Source: Myxococcales bacterium
GTDB lineage: Bacteria; Myxococcota_A; Bradymonadia; UBA7976; UBA1532
Assembly: GCA_020633435.1 (NCBI GenBank)
Contig: JACKDP010000006.1
Location: 503,989-567,988 of the forward strand
Length of the DNA stretch: 64,000 nucleotides
Direction: 5' to 3'
The position numbers and the translations under genes are program-made. The notes under the pieces were generated by a model. The model was not told the DNA's origin and did not search any database. It was given only the letters and a program-made list of their open reading frames with translations. This document shows, one piece after another, positions 18,917 to 26,449 of this stretch (the first letter of the stretch is position 1; every line of letters begins with the position of its first letter).

Positions 18917-19865
18917 GGGCGGCCTCGACCGCCGCCACCACCGTCGCCATCACCGTCTTCAGCCCCCCCTCGATGGTGGCCCCCGCCGCCTGGCGGTGGC
19001 CGCCGCCCCGCGGCGCGAGCTGCTGGGCCAGGGCGGCCACGTCCAGATCGCCGCGCGAGCGCAGGCTGACCTTCACCTTCCCCTGCCCGCGCGCCGTCAG
19101 CAGGATGCCCACCTCGACGCCCCGCAGGAACACCAGCTCGTCGACGAGCCCCCCGGTGTTCCCCTCGCGACCCTCGGCCGCCGACAGCCCGGCGTAGGCC
19201 ACCCGGCCCCCGGCGGCCCGCTGGAATCGCGAGAGAATCCGGCCACGTAGCCGCGCCTTGCCCTCGCCCTGCTCCAGCAGGATGCGCTCGATGAGATCGG
19301 TGTGATCGACCCCGGCCTCCACCAGCCGCGCGGCCGCCCGCAGGGTGTCGGGGGTGGTGTTGCGGTAGCGGAAGGTGCCCGTGTCGAAGACGAGGCCCGC
19401 GTAGAGCGCGGTGGCGATGGGGCCGTCGAGGGCGACGCCCCAGTGGTCGAGCAGGCGGAGCACCAGGCGGGTGGTGCTGGCCTCGGCCGGGTCGAAGAGC
19501 CGGGCCGTGACCGGCGCGTCTACGCTGCTGCGGTGGTGGTCGATCATGACCGTCGTGGCGGCCGCCTCGAAGTGCGCGGCGGCCTGGGCCAGCCGGCGGG
19601 GATCACCGTCCACCACGACGGCCAGGTCGGCCGGGCCCACCTCGACGTCGGCGGCGTCGAGGTAGCAGTCCGGCTCGCAGATGAAGGCCAGCGTCGGCGG
19701 CAGCGGCTCGTCGAGCACGATCTGCACCCGCGCGTCCGGCCAGCGGCGCGCGACCGCCCGCCGCAAGCCCTCCAGCGCGCCGATGGCGTCGGCGTCCAGG
19801 TCGGAGGGCGCCGTCATGACCACCGTCTTCGCGCCCGCGAACGCCCGCGTCACCTCGTCCAGCAT
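18894..19865 (-). CDS. DHH-family phosphoesterase (NrnA/RecJ-like)
   Basis: 323-residue cytosolic phosphoesterase of the DHH-DHHA1 type, the family of NrnA nano-RNase/pAp phosphatase and related enzymes. Motif I is SDLDADAIG (family form DxDxxG/A), motif II is VVVDGDP, and motif III is MIDHH, with a later 'GLVFDTGTFRY' segment. The DHHA1 substrate-binding signature RGGGHRQAAG is near the C-terminus. Length equals typical NrnA (about 310-340). AGGAG lies 5 bases before the ATG at 19865. It is probably involved in turnover of oligoribonucleotides or pAp; a cyclic-dinucleotide hydrolase cannot be excluded. It overlaps the convergent deacetylase-like gene by 23 bases. Confidence 0.9.
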   Translation of the reverse strand: MLDEVTRAFAGAKTVVMTAPSDLDADAIGALEGLRRAVARRWPDARVQIVLDEPLPPTLAFICEPDCYLDAADVEVGPADLAVVVDGDPRRLAQAAAHFEAAATTVMIDHHRSSVDAPVTARLFDPAEASTTRLVLRLLDHWGVALDGPIATALYAGLVFDTGTFRYRNTTPDTLRAAARLVEAGVDHTDLIERILLEQGEGKARLRGRILSRFQRAAGGRVAYAGLSAAEGREGNTGGLVDELVFLRGVEVGILLTARGQGKVKVSLRSRGDLDVAALAQQLAPRGGGHRQAAGATIEGGLKTVMATVVAAVEAALSTSPSR

Positions 19866-19921
19866 CCAGGCTCCTGCGCACTGAGGGGGCGACGAACGTG
19901 GCGCCCCGTGTCGTGAAGGTC

Positions 19922-19927
19922 TACCAT
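19922..19927 (+). promoter_or_regulatory. Possible -10 element for tRNA-Leu and downstream kinase
   Basis: TACCAT matches the TATAAT consensus at four positions and ends 8 bases before the first base of the tRNA, the usual spacing. No convincing -35 box is visible upstream in the GC-rich sequence. Weak evidence from position only. Confidence 0.3.
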
Positions 19928-19935
19928 TGTTGAGG

Positions 19936-20017
19936 GCCCGGGTGGTGAAACTGGCAGACACAGAGTACTTAAAATCCTCCGCCTCATGGCATGCGGGTTC
20001 GAGTCCCGCCCCGGGTA
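19936..20017 (+). tRNA. tRNA-Leu (anticodon TAA)
   Basis: An 82-nt class II tRNA. The acceptor stem GCCCGGG pairs with CCCGGGT (first pair a G-U wobble). The D-arm begins GTGGTGAAACTGG, the anticodon loop is CTTAAAA with anticodon TAA, and the long variable arm has a GCC/GGC stem. The T-arm GCGGG-TTCGAGT-CCCGC is perfect, and the discriminator base is A. The sequence is close to bacterial tRNA-Leu(UAA) as I know it from E. coli. The 3' CCA is not encoded (ACCT follows). In the anticodon stem GAGTA/TCCTC the fourth pair is a T-C mismatch. A Ser/Thr kinase gene begins 16 nt after the 3' end. Confidence 0.95.
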
Positions 20018-20033
20018 CCTGTTGGAGAGACCA

Positions 20034-22802
20034 ATGAGCGGGACGTCGTCGACCTCGGCCGATGCCACCATTCGGGGATATGCTCCTGCCTGCCTGCGCG
20101 AGCCGTGGTTGCGGGCGATCGGGGGCCGGGGCATGCCGGAGAAGCGCGTCGCCTGGGCGGTGGGCTTCACCGAGGCGGTGCTCCGGTACCTGACCGCGCT
20201 GCTGCTGCCCGAGGGGGGCGCCCCGAAGCGCGCTCAGGCGCTCTGGAGGAACCTCAATCGTCCCACGCTCGGGACGTGGGCCCTCGCGGTGGAGGAGCTC
20301 GCGAAGGTCGTCCTGACCAACCGCGAGGCCGCCGCGTGGCCGGCCGCCGCCGCCCTGGTCGAGCCGGACGGCGAGCACCGACCGCTCCTGCGCGCGCTGG
20401 ATGTGCTCATCGACGTCCGCAACCAGTTGGGTCACGACGCGATCGGGCCGGACTTCACCTCCGATCTTGCGCAGGAGCTCTACGAAGGCCGCATGGTGGC
20501 CGCGCTGGGGGAGGTGGCGAAGGGCCTGGCGTTCGTGCGGGACGTCGTCGTGCACGCCCTGGACGCCGACGCCGTCGCCGGCCCCCGCCTGCTCTCCTTC
20601 ATGGGGCCCGAGACGGAGGATCGGGCCCTCAATGGCAGCCCAACCACCCGAATTCATGAACCTTTTCTGCTTCGCGCCGATGGGCGGGTGGTGGAGCTCG
20701 GGCCCCTGCTCTCCGTGCGGCCACGGGATGGCGGCCTGCGGCTGGTGCTGCTCGACACCTGGGCGGACCAGCCGGCCTTCCTCGACCCGGTCGGCCGGCG
20801 GACCGAGCCCGCTCGCCACTGGCTCGCGCGCTGGCCCGCTCGGCCCGACCTGCCGCTTCCGGCGCCGCACGACGATCCCTGTGTCCAGCAGGCGTGGGGG
20901 CGGGTCGCCCACCGCCTGGAAGGGGCGCTGATCGCCAACCGCTTCCAGGTCGGGCGGCTGATCGCCCAGGGGGGCAGCGCCGCGGTCTACGAGGCCGACG
21001 ACGCCGGTCGTCCCGTCGCGCTCAAGATCCTGCACAGTCCCCTCCAGGCCAGCGCCCTCCACCGGCGGCGGCTGCGGCGGGAGGTCGAGATGCTGCGCCG
21101 CCTCACGCATCCTCAGGTCGTCCGCCTGGTCGACTTCCTCGAGGCCAGCGAGCACGGCCCCCTGCTCGTCATGGAGCTGGGTCATGGCGTCGATCTGGCG
21201 CGGCTCTTCGGCCAGGATCGCGCGAGCGTGAGCCACGCGGCCCGCGTCGCCCAGCAGCTCCTCGACATCCTGGCCGAGCTGCACGCCGAGGGCATCTGGC
21301 ACCGAGACATCAAGCCCGCCAACATCCTGCTCGATGGAGACCGGCTGACCCTCGTGGACTTCGGCATCGCGCGCGACAGCCAGCAGACCTCGATGACCGG
21401 CAGGCTGGATCGCCTCGGCACGCGCGCCTTCGCCGCCCCCGAGCAGCTCGACGAGGGGGAAGGTGGACCGGCGGCCGATCTCTTCGCGGTCGGCCGGGTC
21501 GTGACGTGGCTGGTGACGGGCGAGAGCACCGAAGAGGCCGTCTCGGACCTGCCGATGGGCCTGCAGGCGTGGGTGCGGCGGGCGACGCGGCCCGCGCCGG
21601 CCGATCGCTTCGAGAGCGCACGGGAGATGGCGCTCGACCTGGCCTCCCGTCAGGCCCGCGACTTCAATGGCTCGGCCCCGCTGAGCGTCGGCGATGAGAT
21701 CCGCGGACTCTATCGCGTCGTCGAGGAGCCCACCCGCTCCACGGATGGCCTGTGGCGAGCCCCGGTCATCGAGATCGCCATGGCCCACCGCCTGCGCCTC
21801 GACTTCCTCGCAGCGGTCGAGCCTGGGGTGGATGCCTGGCGACAGCGCCTCGCCACGGACGAGCCGGACCGTCTGGTCGTGCTCGACGGCCTCGATGGCA
21901 TCGTCGGGGCGGTCTACCGAGATCGGCCGACGCCTGCGGTCGCGGCGGCGCCCGTGGACGACATCGCGGCCATTCGCCTCGCCGGGTTCCAGCTGCGGAC
22001 CGGCAGTGGGCGACGGGAGGTCATCCCGAGCGAACCGGTCTACGGGATGCGCCTGGAGGACGCGCCGGACCCCGGCCGGGACGGCCTGCTGTTTGACGTC
22101 CTCTTGCTCGAGGCGCTGGTCGCGCCCCTGCTCCAGCGGCGGCTGGACCTGGCCGGCTGGTTCGAGCGCCTCGCGGGTGCCTGGGCCCCGCTACGCGTGC
22201 CAGGCCGCGTCGGGGCGTGGCTCGAGGCGCTGGCCAGCAACGTCGGTTGCCTGGACGGCGGCGAGGACGCGGCCGCGGCCCTGGTCGCTGCCCGGGCGGC
22301 GCTGCCCGAGGAGCCCCAGCGCGCGGCCAGGGTGGTCTTCGCCCTGCTCCAGGGCATGGTGCACACCCCGGACGTCAGCGCGCCGGGCGTCCTGATCCAC
22401 GGCGGACCCGCGCTGCTCATGGACGCTCGCACCCGGGATGGCGCGCGGTTGCTGGTGCGGGGCGGGCGGGTGATCCCGATCCCGTCCGGCGCCCGGGACC
22501 TGGCCCGATCAGCGTGGCGAGACGCAGCGCTGCGGTCCTTGCCGGGGGTCACGGGGTTGCGGCAGCAGCAGACCTTCGATGTCGGCATCGACGCCAGCCA
22601 CCGACCCGTGGTCATCATCGGCTTCGAGGAGCATCTCACGGGCGCCGCCACCACCCGGCCCTTCGTCCTGCGAGCCGGGGGCTTCATCCAGCGCAGCGGC
22701 ATCCGGCTGATCGGCCTCACCGATGGCTGCGACTGGCGCTGGCTGCGTCCCTCGGGTCTGCGCAGCTACGTCGAGCTGCCCGACCCGCGGAGCTCGACGT
22801 AG
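20034..22802 (+). CDS. HEPN-like / Ser-Thr protein kinase fusion
   Basis: 922 residues, no signal or membrane segment. Residues 1-180 form an all-helical domain with 'IDVRNQLGHD' (Arg129-x4-His134), the R-X4-6-H pattern of HEPN domains, many of which are RNases. A linker with 'GRVVELGPLLSVR' follows. Residues about 303-550 are a Hanks-type kinase: glycine loop AQGGSAAVYEA, Lys331, catalytic HRDIKPANILL, DFG at 442-444 (VDFGIA) and APEQ, all intact. The C-terminal 370 residues are unrecognised. The start ATG is preceded by TTGGAGAGACC and lies only 16 nt past tRNA-Leu, so it is probably read from the tRNA promoter. By eye the sequence looks slightly less GC-extreme than its neighbours. The architecture resembles biological-conflict proteins (inference). 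Confidence 0.82.
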   Translation: MSGTSSTSADATIRGYAPACLREPWLRAIGGRGMPEKRVAWAVGFTEAVLRYLTALLLPEGGAPKRAQALWRNLNRPTLGTWALAVEELAKVVLTNREAAAWPAAAALVEPDGEHRPLLRALDVLIDVRNQLGHDAIGPDFTSDLAQELYEGRMVAALGEVAKGLAFVRDVVVHALDADAVAGPRLLSFMGPETEDRALNGSPTTRIHEPFLLRADGRVVELGPLLSVRPRDGGLRLVLLDTWADQPAFLDPVGRRTEPARHWLARWPARPDLPLPAPHDDPCVQQAWGRVAHRLEGALIANRFQVGRLIAQGGSAAVYEADDAGRPVALKILHSPLQASALHRRRLRREVEMLRRLTHPQVVRLVDFLEASEHGPLLVMELGHGVDLARLFGQDRASVSHAARVAQQLLDILAELHAEGIWHRDIKPANILLDGDRLTLVDFGIARDSQQTSMTGRLDRLGTRAFAAPEQLDEGEGGPAADLFAVGRVVTWLVTGESTEEAVSDLPMGLQAWVRRATRPAPADRFESAREMALDLASRQARDFNGSAPLSVGDEIRGLYRVVEEPTRSTDGLWRAPVIEIAMAHRLRLDFLAAVEPGVDAWRQRLATDEPDRLVVLDGLDGIVGAVYRDRPTPAVAAAPVDDIAAIRLAGFQLRTGSGRREVIPSEPVYGMRLEDAPDPGRDGLLFDVLLLEALVAPLLQRRLDLAGWFERLAGAWAPLRVPGRVGAWLEALASNVGCLDGGEDAAAALVAARAALPEEPQRAARVVFALLQGMVHTPDVSAPGVLIHGGPALLMDARTRDGARLLVRGGRVIPIPSGARDLARSAWRDAALRSLPGVTGLRQQQTFDVGIDASHRPVVIIGFEEHLTGAATTRPFVLRAGGFIQRSGIRLIGLTDGCDWRWLRPSGLRSYVELPDPRSST

Positions 22803-22823
22803 CGAGGGCCGGCGCCCGCTCGG

Positions 22824-24485
22824 CTACGGGAAGCAGACCTCCATCTCCTCGCACGTCGCCCCCTCGGGCTGCGCGACGATGCAGGGCCAGCTCTCCGCGT
22901 AGACCGCCTCCTGCACGCAGATGAAGGCGCACCGCTCGGCGCCGCCGACGCCCTCGCAGTCGCCGATCCGCGCGCAGGCCGCCTCGCAGGTGGCCACGGG
23001 CACCACCGGGCCGGCCTCGCAGGTGGCCGCCAGCAGGCCGTCGTAGGTCAGGAGCGTCCGCTCGACGAGGATGTCGATGGTCAGGGCGATCTCCGGGTCG
23101 TCACACGCCACCTCGCCGGCGAAGGCCGCCTCCAGGCCGGCGACGGTGACGCCGGGGGCCTGGAGCTGGCCCTGGCAGACGTCTTCCATGTACCCGTCGG
23201 CCAGGGCGCCGATGGAGGCCATGGCGGGGCAGGCCTCCAGGTAGCAGGCGGCCAGCGCCGCGCCCACGGCCTCGCAGACGGGCTCGTCCGCGGGCGGGTC
23301 GAGGAGCCCGAAGCCCTGGGCGCCGCAGGTCACCACGTCGGTGCAGGTGGCGGCGTCGTCCACGCAGTCCCAGAGCAGGCCGGCGTGGCCGTGGGTCTCG
23401 CACATGAACTGGCAGGTGTCGGCCCGGAAGGGCCAGCTCCCGGGGAAGCCGCAGGCGTCGAGGCGGGCGCAGGCCGCCGCGCAGCGCTCCGCGGGCTGGG
23501 GGGCCGCCCCGCCGCAGAAGTCGATGAACCAGCCATCGAAGAGGAAGGCCGTGTCGCGGAAGTAGCGGTCCATCACCGGCTGCAGCTCGCGGTCGTCGCA
23601 CGGGGTGTCCGCGTTGACGAGCGTGGCCACCTGCGCCGGGGTGAGCCCGCCGGGGGTGTCCGTCCACCGCCCGTCCGCCACCCCCTGGCAGTCGAGGGCG
23701 TTGACGGTGGCCAGCTCGGCCTCCCAGGGGGCCAGCGCCGGGCAGGCCGCCAGGGCGCAGGTGGCGACGCGGGCGCCGACGGCGTCGCAGGCCGGCGAGA
23801 GGGTCACCCCCTGGCACATCGCCGACCGGCTGGGGTCGCCCAGGTGGGCCTCCACGACGGCCGCGCAGGTCGGGCGCACCGCCCGGACGTTGAGCGCGAA
23901 GGCGGCGTCGGGGCAGGTCAGGCCGGCGCGGTCCAGGTGGGCGATGACCGCGTCTCGCTCGCCGGGGCCCAGGTTGGGGCAGAGGTCGACGGGCACGTCC
24001 TCGAGCAGGCAGTCGATGACCCGGTCCCGGGCCTCCTCGCAGGGCAAGGGGTTGCAGCCGGCCGCGAAGTCGGCCGACGCCGTCCGCGCCAGCTCGAGGA
24101 CGGGGGGACAGGTCGCCATGCCCGCGACCACCTCGGCGAGCATCGGCGTGCAGGTCTGGAGGCAGGCCGTCATGATGCCGTCGCGGTTCTCGGCGGTGTA
24201 GCCCGGGCACCCGTCCCCGGCGGCGCAGTCGGCGAGGCGCCCGCACTGCACCTCGCAGGTGGCCGGGCCCGTCCCCACGTCGCCCGCGTCGCCCTCGCCC
24301 GCGTCGACGGTCGCGTCGATGGCCATGTCGGGCATGTGGCCGTCCATCATCAAGGGGCCGTCCTGGACCACGGCCATGTCCACGGGATCCCCGCCCGGAT
24401 CGTCGTCACAGCCGGCGGCCAGGCCCAGGCCGGGCAGCGCCAGCCAGAGCACCAGGACGCGCTGTCGGTCGTCATGCCTTCGCAT
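22824..24485 (-). CDS. Cys-rich repeat lipoprotein
   Basis: 553 residues. Signal peptide with lipobox ending at Cys26 (GLAAGC), then an Asp/Met/Gly-rich linker. The mature part is built of repeated Cys-containing helical units such as 'CEVQCGRLADCA', 'CAAACARLDACG' and 'CEAACARIGDCE', each followed by spaced Cys residues. This suggests many disulfides and surface exposure. Related units occur in the gene at 35028. Function is unknown; families of such lipoproteins are common in myxobacteria-like genomes. GAGGAGG lies 5 bases before the ATG. It converges with the kinase gene at 22802 and diverges from the CBS gene. Confidence 0.8.
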   Translation of the reverse strand: MRRHDDRQRVLVLWLALPGLGLAAGCDDDPGGDPVDMAVVQDGPLMMDGHMPDMAIDATVDAGEGDAGDVGTGPATCEVQCGRLADCAAGDGCPGYTAENRDGIMTACLQTCTPMLAEVVAGMATCPPVLELARTASADFAAGCNPLPCEEARDRVIDCLLEDVPVDLCPNLGPGERDAVIAHLDRAGLTCPDAAFALNVRAVRPTCAAVVEAHLGDPSRSAMCQGVTLSPACDAVGARVATCALAACPALAPWEAELATVNALDCQGVADGRWTDTPGGLTPAQVATLVNADTPCDDRELQPVMDRYFRDTAFLFDGWFIDFCGGAAPQPAERCAAACARLDACGFPGSWPFRADTCQFMCETHGHAGLLWDCVDDAATCTDVVTCGAQGFGLLDPPADEPVCEAVGAALAACYLEACPAMASIGALADGYMEDVCQGQLQAPGVTVAGLEAAFAGEVACDDPEIALTIDILVERTLLTYDGLLAATCEAGPVVPVATCEAACARIGDCEGVGGAERCAFICVQEAVYAESWPCIVAQPEGATCEEMEVCFP

Positions 24486-24710
24486 GTCGCCTCCTCTCGG
24501 TCGATTCACCCCGACAGAGCGCAAGGCGCGTGCCGCGCGACGGTCCGCACACGGCCGAAACACCGCCACCGGGCGGTGACCTCGCCGGCCCCCGGGGGCG
24601 CGCGCCGGATCAGGCCGGCCCGGGCCCGCGTGGCACCCCCCTCGACAGCCGGGGCATCGACGTGGTGTGCTCTACCCACGGGGATGCCCCCCGCCTGGAG
24701 GAGGTGCGCG
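24486..24710. other. Divergent intergenic region
   Basis: About 225 bases between the Cys-rich lipoprotein (minus) and the CBS gene (plus). The plus-strand end has GTGCTCTACCC about 35-45 bases before the CBS ATG and a strong GGAGGAGG. No gene or clear operator is seen in the rest. Confidence 0.5.
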
Positions 24711-25109
24711 ATGGCCAAGCCGCTCGTTGGCGCCTACATGGCGACCCGCTACCCGGTCCTGCACCCCGATGTGTCGCTGCTCGACGCCGTGGATGTGTTC
24801 GTGAAGAACGGCATCCTCGGCGCGCCGGTCGTCGACGCCGATGGGCGCCTGCTGGGCTTCTTCTCCGAGGTGGATCTGCTGCGCCTGCTGGCCGTGGGCG
24901 CCGACCACGACGTGCCCTCGGGCACCGTGGCGGACTACATGGTCAAGGACGTGGTCTCCATCTCGCCCGACGTGGATGTGTACTGGGCGGCCGGCCTGAT
25001 GCTGGCCCAGGGGCTCTCGTACCTGCCGGTGCTGCAGAACGGCGCGATGATCGGCTTGATCAATCGTCGCGCCATCTTGCGAGCGTTGAAGGAGCACTTC
25101 GGCGAGTAG
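24711..25109 (+). CDS. Tandem CBS-domain protein
   Basis: 132 residues consisting of two CBS domains and nothing else. The first ('YPVLHPDVSLLDAVDVFVKN...GAPVVDADGRLLGFFSEVDLL') and second ('VVSISPDVDVYWAAGLMLAQG...LPVLQNGAMIGLINRRAIL') form a Bateman module. Such modules bind adenine nucleotides and usually regulate a partner protein. There is no signal peptide, so it is cytosolic. GGAGGAGG lies 7 bases before the ATG. The stop is 3 bases from the end of the convergent FGE-like gene; no obvious partner enzyme is adjacent. Confidence 0.9.
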   Translation: MAKPLVGAYMATRYPVLHPDVSLLDAVDVFVKNGILGAPVVDADGRLLGFFSEVDLLRLLAVGADHDVPSGTVADYMVKDVVSISPDVDVYWAAGLMLAQGLSYLPVLQNGAMIGLINRRAILRALKEHFGE

Positions 25110-25112
25110 CGG

Positions 25113-26321
25113 TCAGCGCGCGCAGCGAAACCCCACGTCCACCCGCGGCAGGTCAGGCGCGCGCGACCGACGCTCCCGGGGGTGAGCTGTCTGCCGGTCG
25201 TCCGCGAAGCCCCCGCCCCGCAGCACCCGTCGGTCGCCGTCACAGCGATCCGTCCAGGCCCGCCCGTCGCCGGGGGCGCCCCGGTAGTCGCGGTGCCAGC
25301 AGTCAGCCGTCCACTCGGCCACGTTGCCGATGAGGTCGCACAGACCCCGCTCGCTCGGCGGGCGGCTGCACACCGGCCAGGGTCGCCGCCGCCCGCAGCC
25401 ATCGCCCCGACCGTCGCGCACGATGGCGTCCTCGCAGCCGCCGTCGTCGCGGCGAAAGAGCTTCGAGAGCGGGTCGGTCGGCCGGTCGCCCGTGGCGGCC
25501 CGCTCCCACTCGGCCTCGCTGGGCAGGCGCCCGCCCACCCAGGCGCAGAAGCGCTCGGCCTGGGCCGCGCTGACGCAGGTCTGCGGCAGGCGGCCGTCCC
25601 GCGGGGTGGTGCACCGGGGGGAGGCCCGCGACGGCGCCGTGCACACGCCCGCCCGAACGCAGGCGGCGTACTGCGCCGTGGTGATCTCGGTGCGGGTCAG
25701 CCCGAACCCCGGGAGCGTCACGGCGTGGGCCGGGGTGGCCGATCCGCCGCGCTCGCCATCGCCCATCTGGAAGCGGCCGCCGGCCACGCCGACGAAGCGC
25801 AGGCCCGCCGGGAGCTGGGCCGCCCGGGGCACGGGGGGCGGCGGGACGTAGACGGGCGCGGGGGGCGCCACGGGCCGCGCCGGCGGCGAGAGCGTGGCGA
25901 GCAAGCGCTCGCTGGCCCCCAGCAGCGCCCCTTCCAGCGCCGCCACCGTCCGGGCCGCGCCGCGGCTGCTGGCCAGCAACCGCCCGTTGGCCACCTCGTG
26001 CAGCCGGAGCGCCACCCGCAGCTCGTCGCCGAGGGGCACGACCTCGCCGCTCACCACGAGGTCGGCGCCCACGTTGCGGGCCGTCTCGACCTCGCACTCC
26101 CCCTCGCACGCCTCCAGGTCGGTGCCGGGCGGGAGCTGGGCCAGGATGTTCTCGCGGGTGAGGACGAAGACGCGGCTGCGGGGCAGCTTCAGCGCCACCC
26201 CGCGCACGACGTCGGCCAGGTAGCGCAGCTGCGGGGCGGGGACGCCGGCGCGGTTGCCCAGCTCCAGCACGGCGAGGCGCTGGGGCGTCGGGAGGAGGGC
26301 CAGCAGGACGAGCAGGTTCAT
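25113..26321 (-). CDS. Exported protein: CsgG/TolB-like N-domain plus FGE-sulfatase (SUMF1) domain
   Basis: 402 residues. A signal-like N-terminus leads to an alpha/beta domain of about 130 residues ('LAVLELGNRAGV', 'RNVGADLVVSGEVVPLGDELRVALRLHEVANGRLL') like those that precede beta-propellers or appear in CsgG-like proteins. A Pro-rich linker follows, then a formylglycine-generating-enzyme-type domain: 'GGRFQMGDGERG', 'ITTAQYAACVRAG', 'GGRLPSEAEWERAA', 'LIGNVAEWTADC' and 'RVLRGGGF...VGFRCAR'. The Cys residues needed for true formylglycine generation are not in their expected place, so it is probably a binding-type member. The ATG has only a weak AGGTGG upstream. Common arrangement in Myxococcota (family knowledge). 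Confidence 0.85.
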   Translation of the reverse strand: MNLLVLLALLPTPQRLAVLELGNRAGVPAPQLRYLADVVRGVALKLPRSRVFVLTRENILAQLPPGTDLEACEGECEVETARNVGADLVVSGEVVPLGDELRVALRLHEVANGRLLASSRGAARTVAALEGALLGASERLLATLSPPARPVAPPAPVYVPPPPVPRAAQLPAGLRFVGVAGGRFQMGDGERGGSATPAHAVTLPGFGLTRTEITTAQYAACVRAGVCTAPSRASPRCTTPRDGRLPQTCVSAAQAERFCAWVGGRLPSEAEWERAATGDRPTDPLSKLFRRDDGGCEDAIVRDGRGDGCGRRRPWPVCSRPPSERGLCDLIGNVAEWTADCWHRDYRGAPGDGRAWTDRCDGDRRVLRGGGFADDRQTAHPRERRSRAPDLPRVDVGFRCAR

Positions 26322-26449
26322 ACCACCTCGGGGTCGAGCGGAGGTGGCCGGTGCAAGGGGCGTGCGCGGGGGGCAACGAGGTGCCGTGCGGGTCGGCGGG
26401 GACTCGGGCGTGGTCGGGCGCGCACGGTGTGCCAGCGCGCCACAGGCGG

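Noticed and set aside
19986..20033. Upstream in-frame ATG for the HEPN-kinase inside the tRNA
   Set aside because: It would start within the tRNA variable/T-arm region and has no ribosome site; ATG 20034 has GGAGA upstream.
22803..22823. Attachment-site repeat marking an element inserted at tRNA-Leu
   Set aside because: I looked for a second copy of the tRNA 3' end (GGGTTCGAGTCCCGC) downstream of the kinase and saw none; no integrase gene is present.
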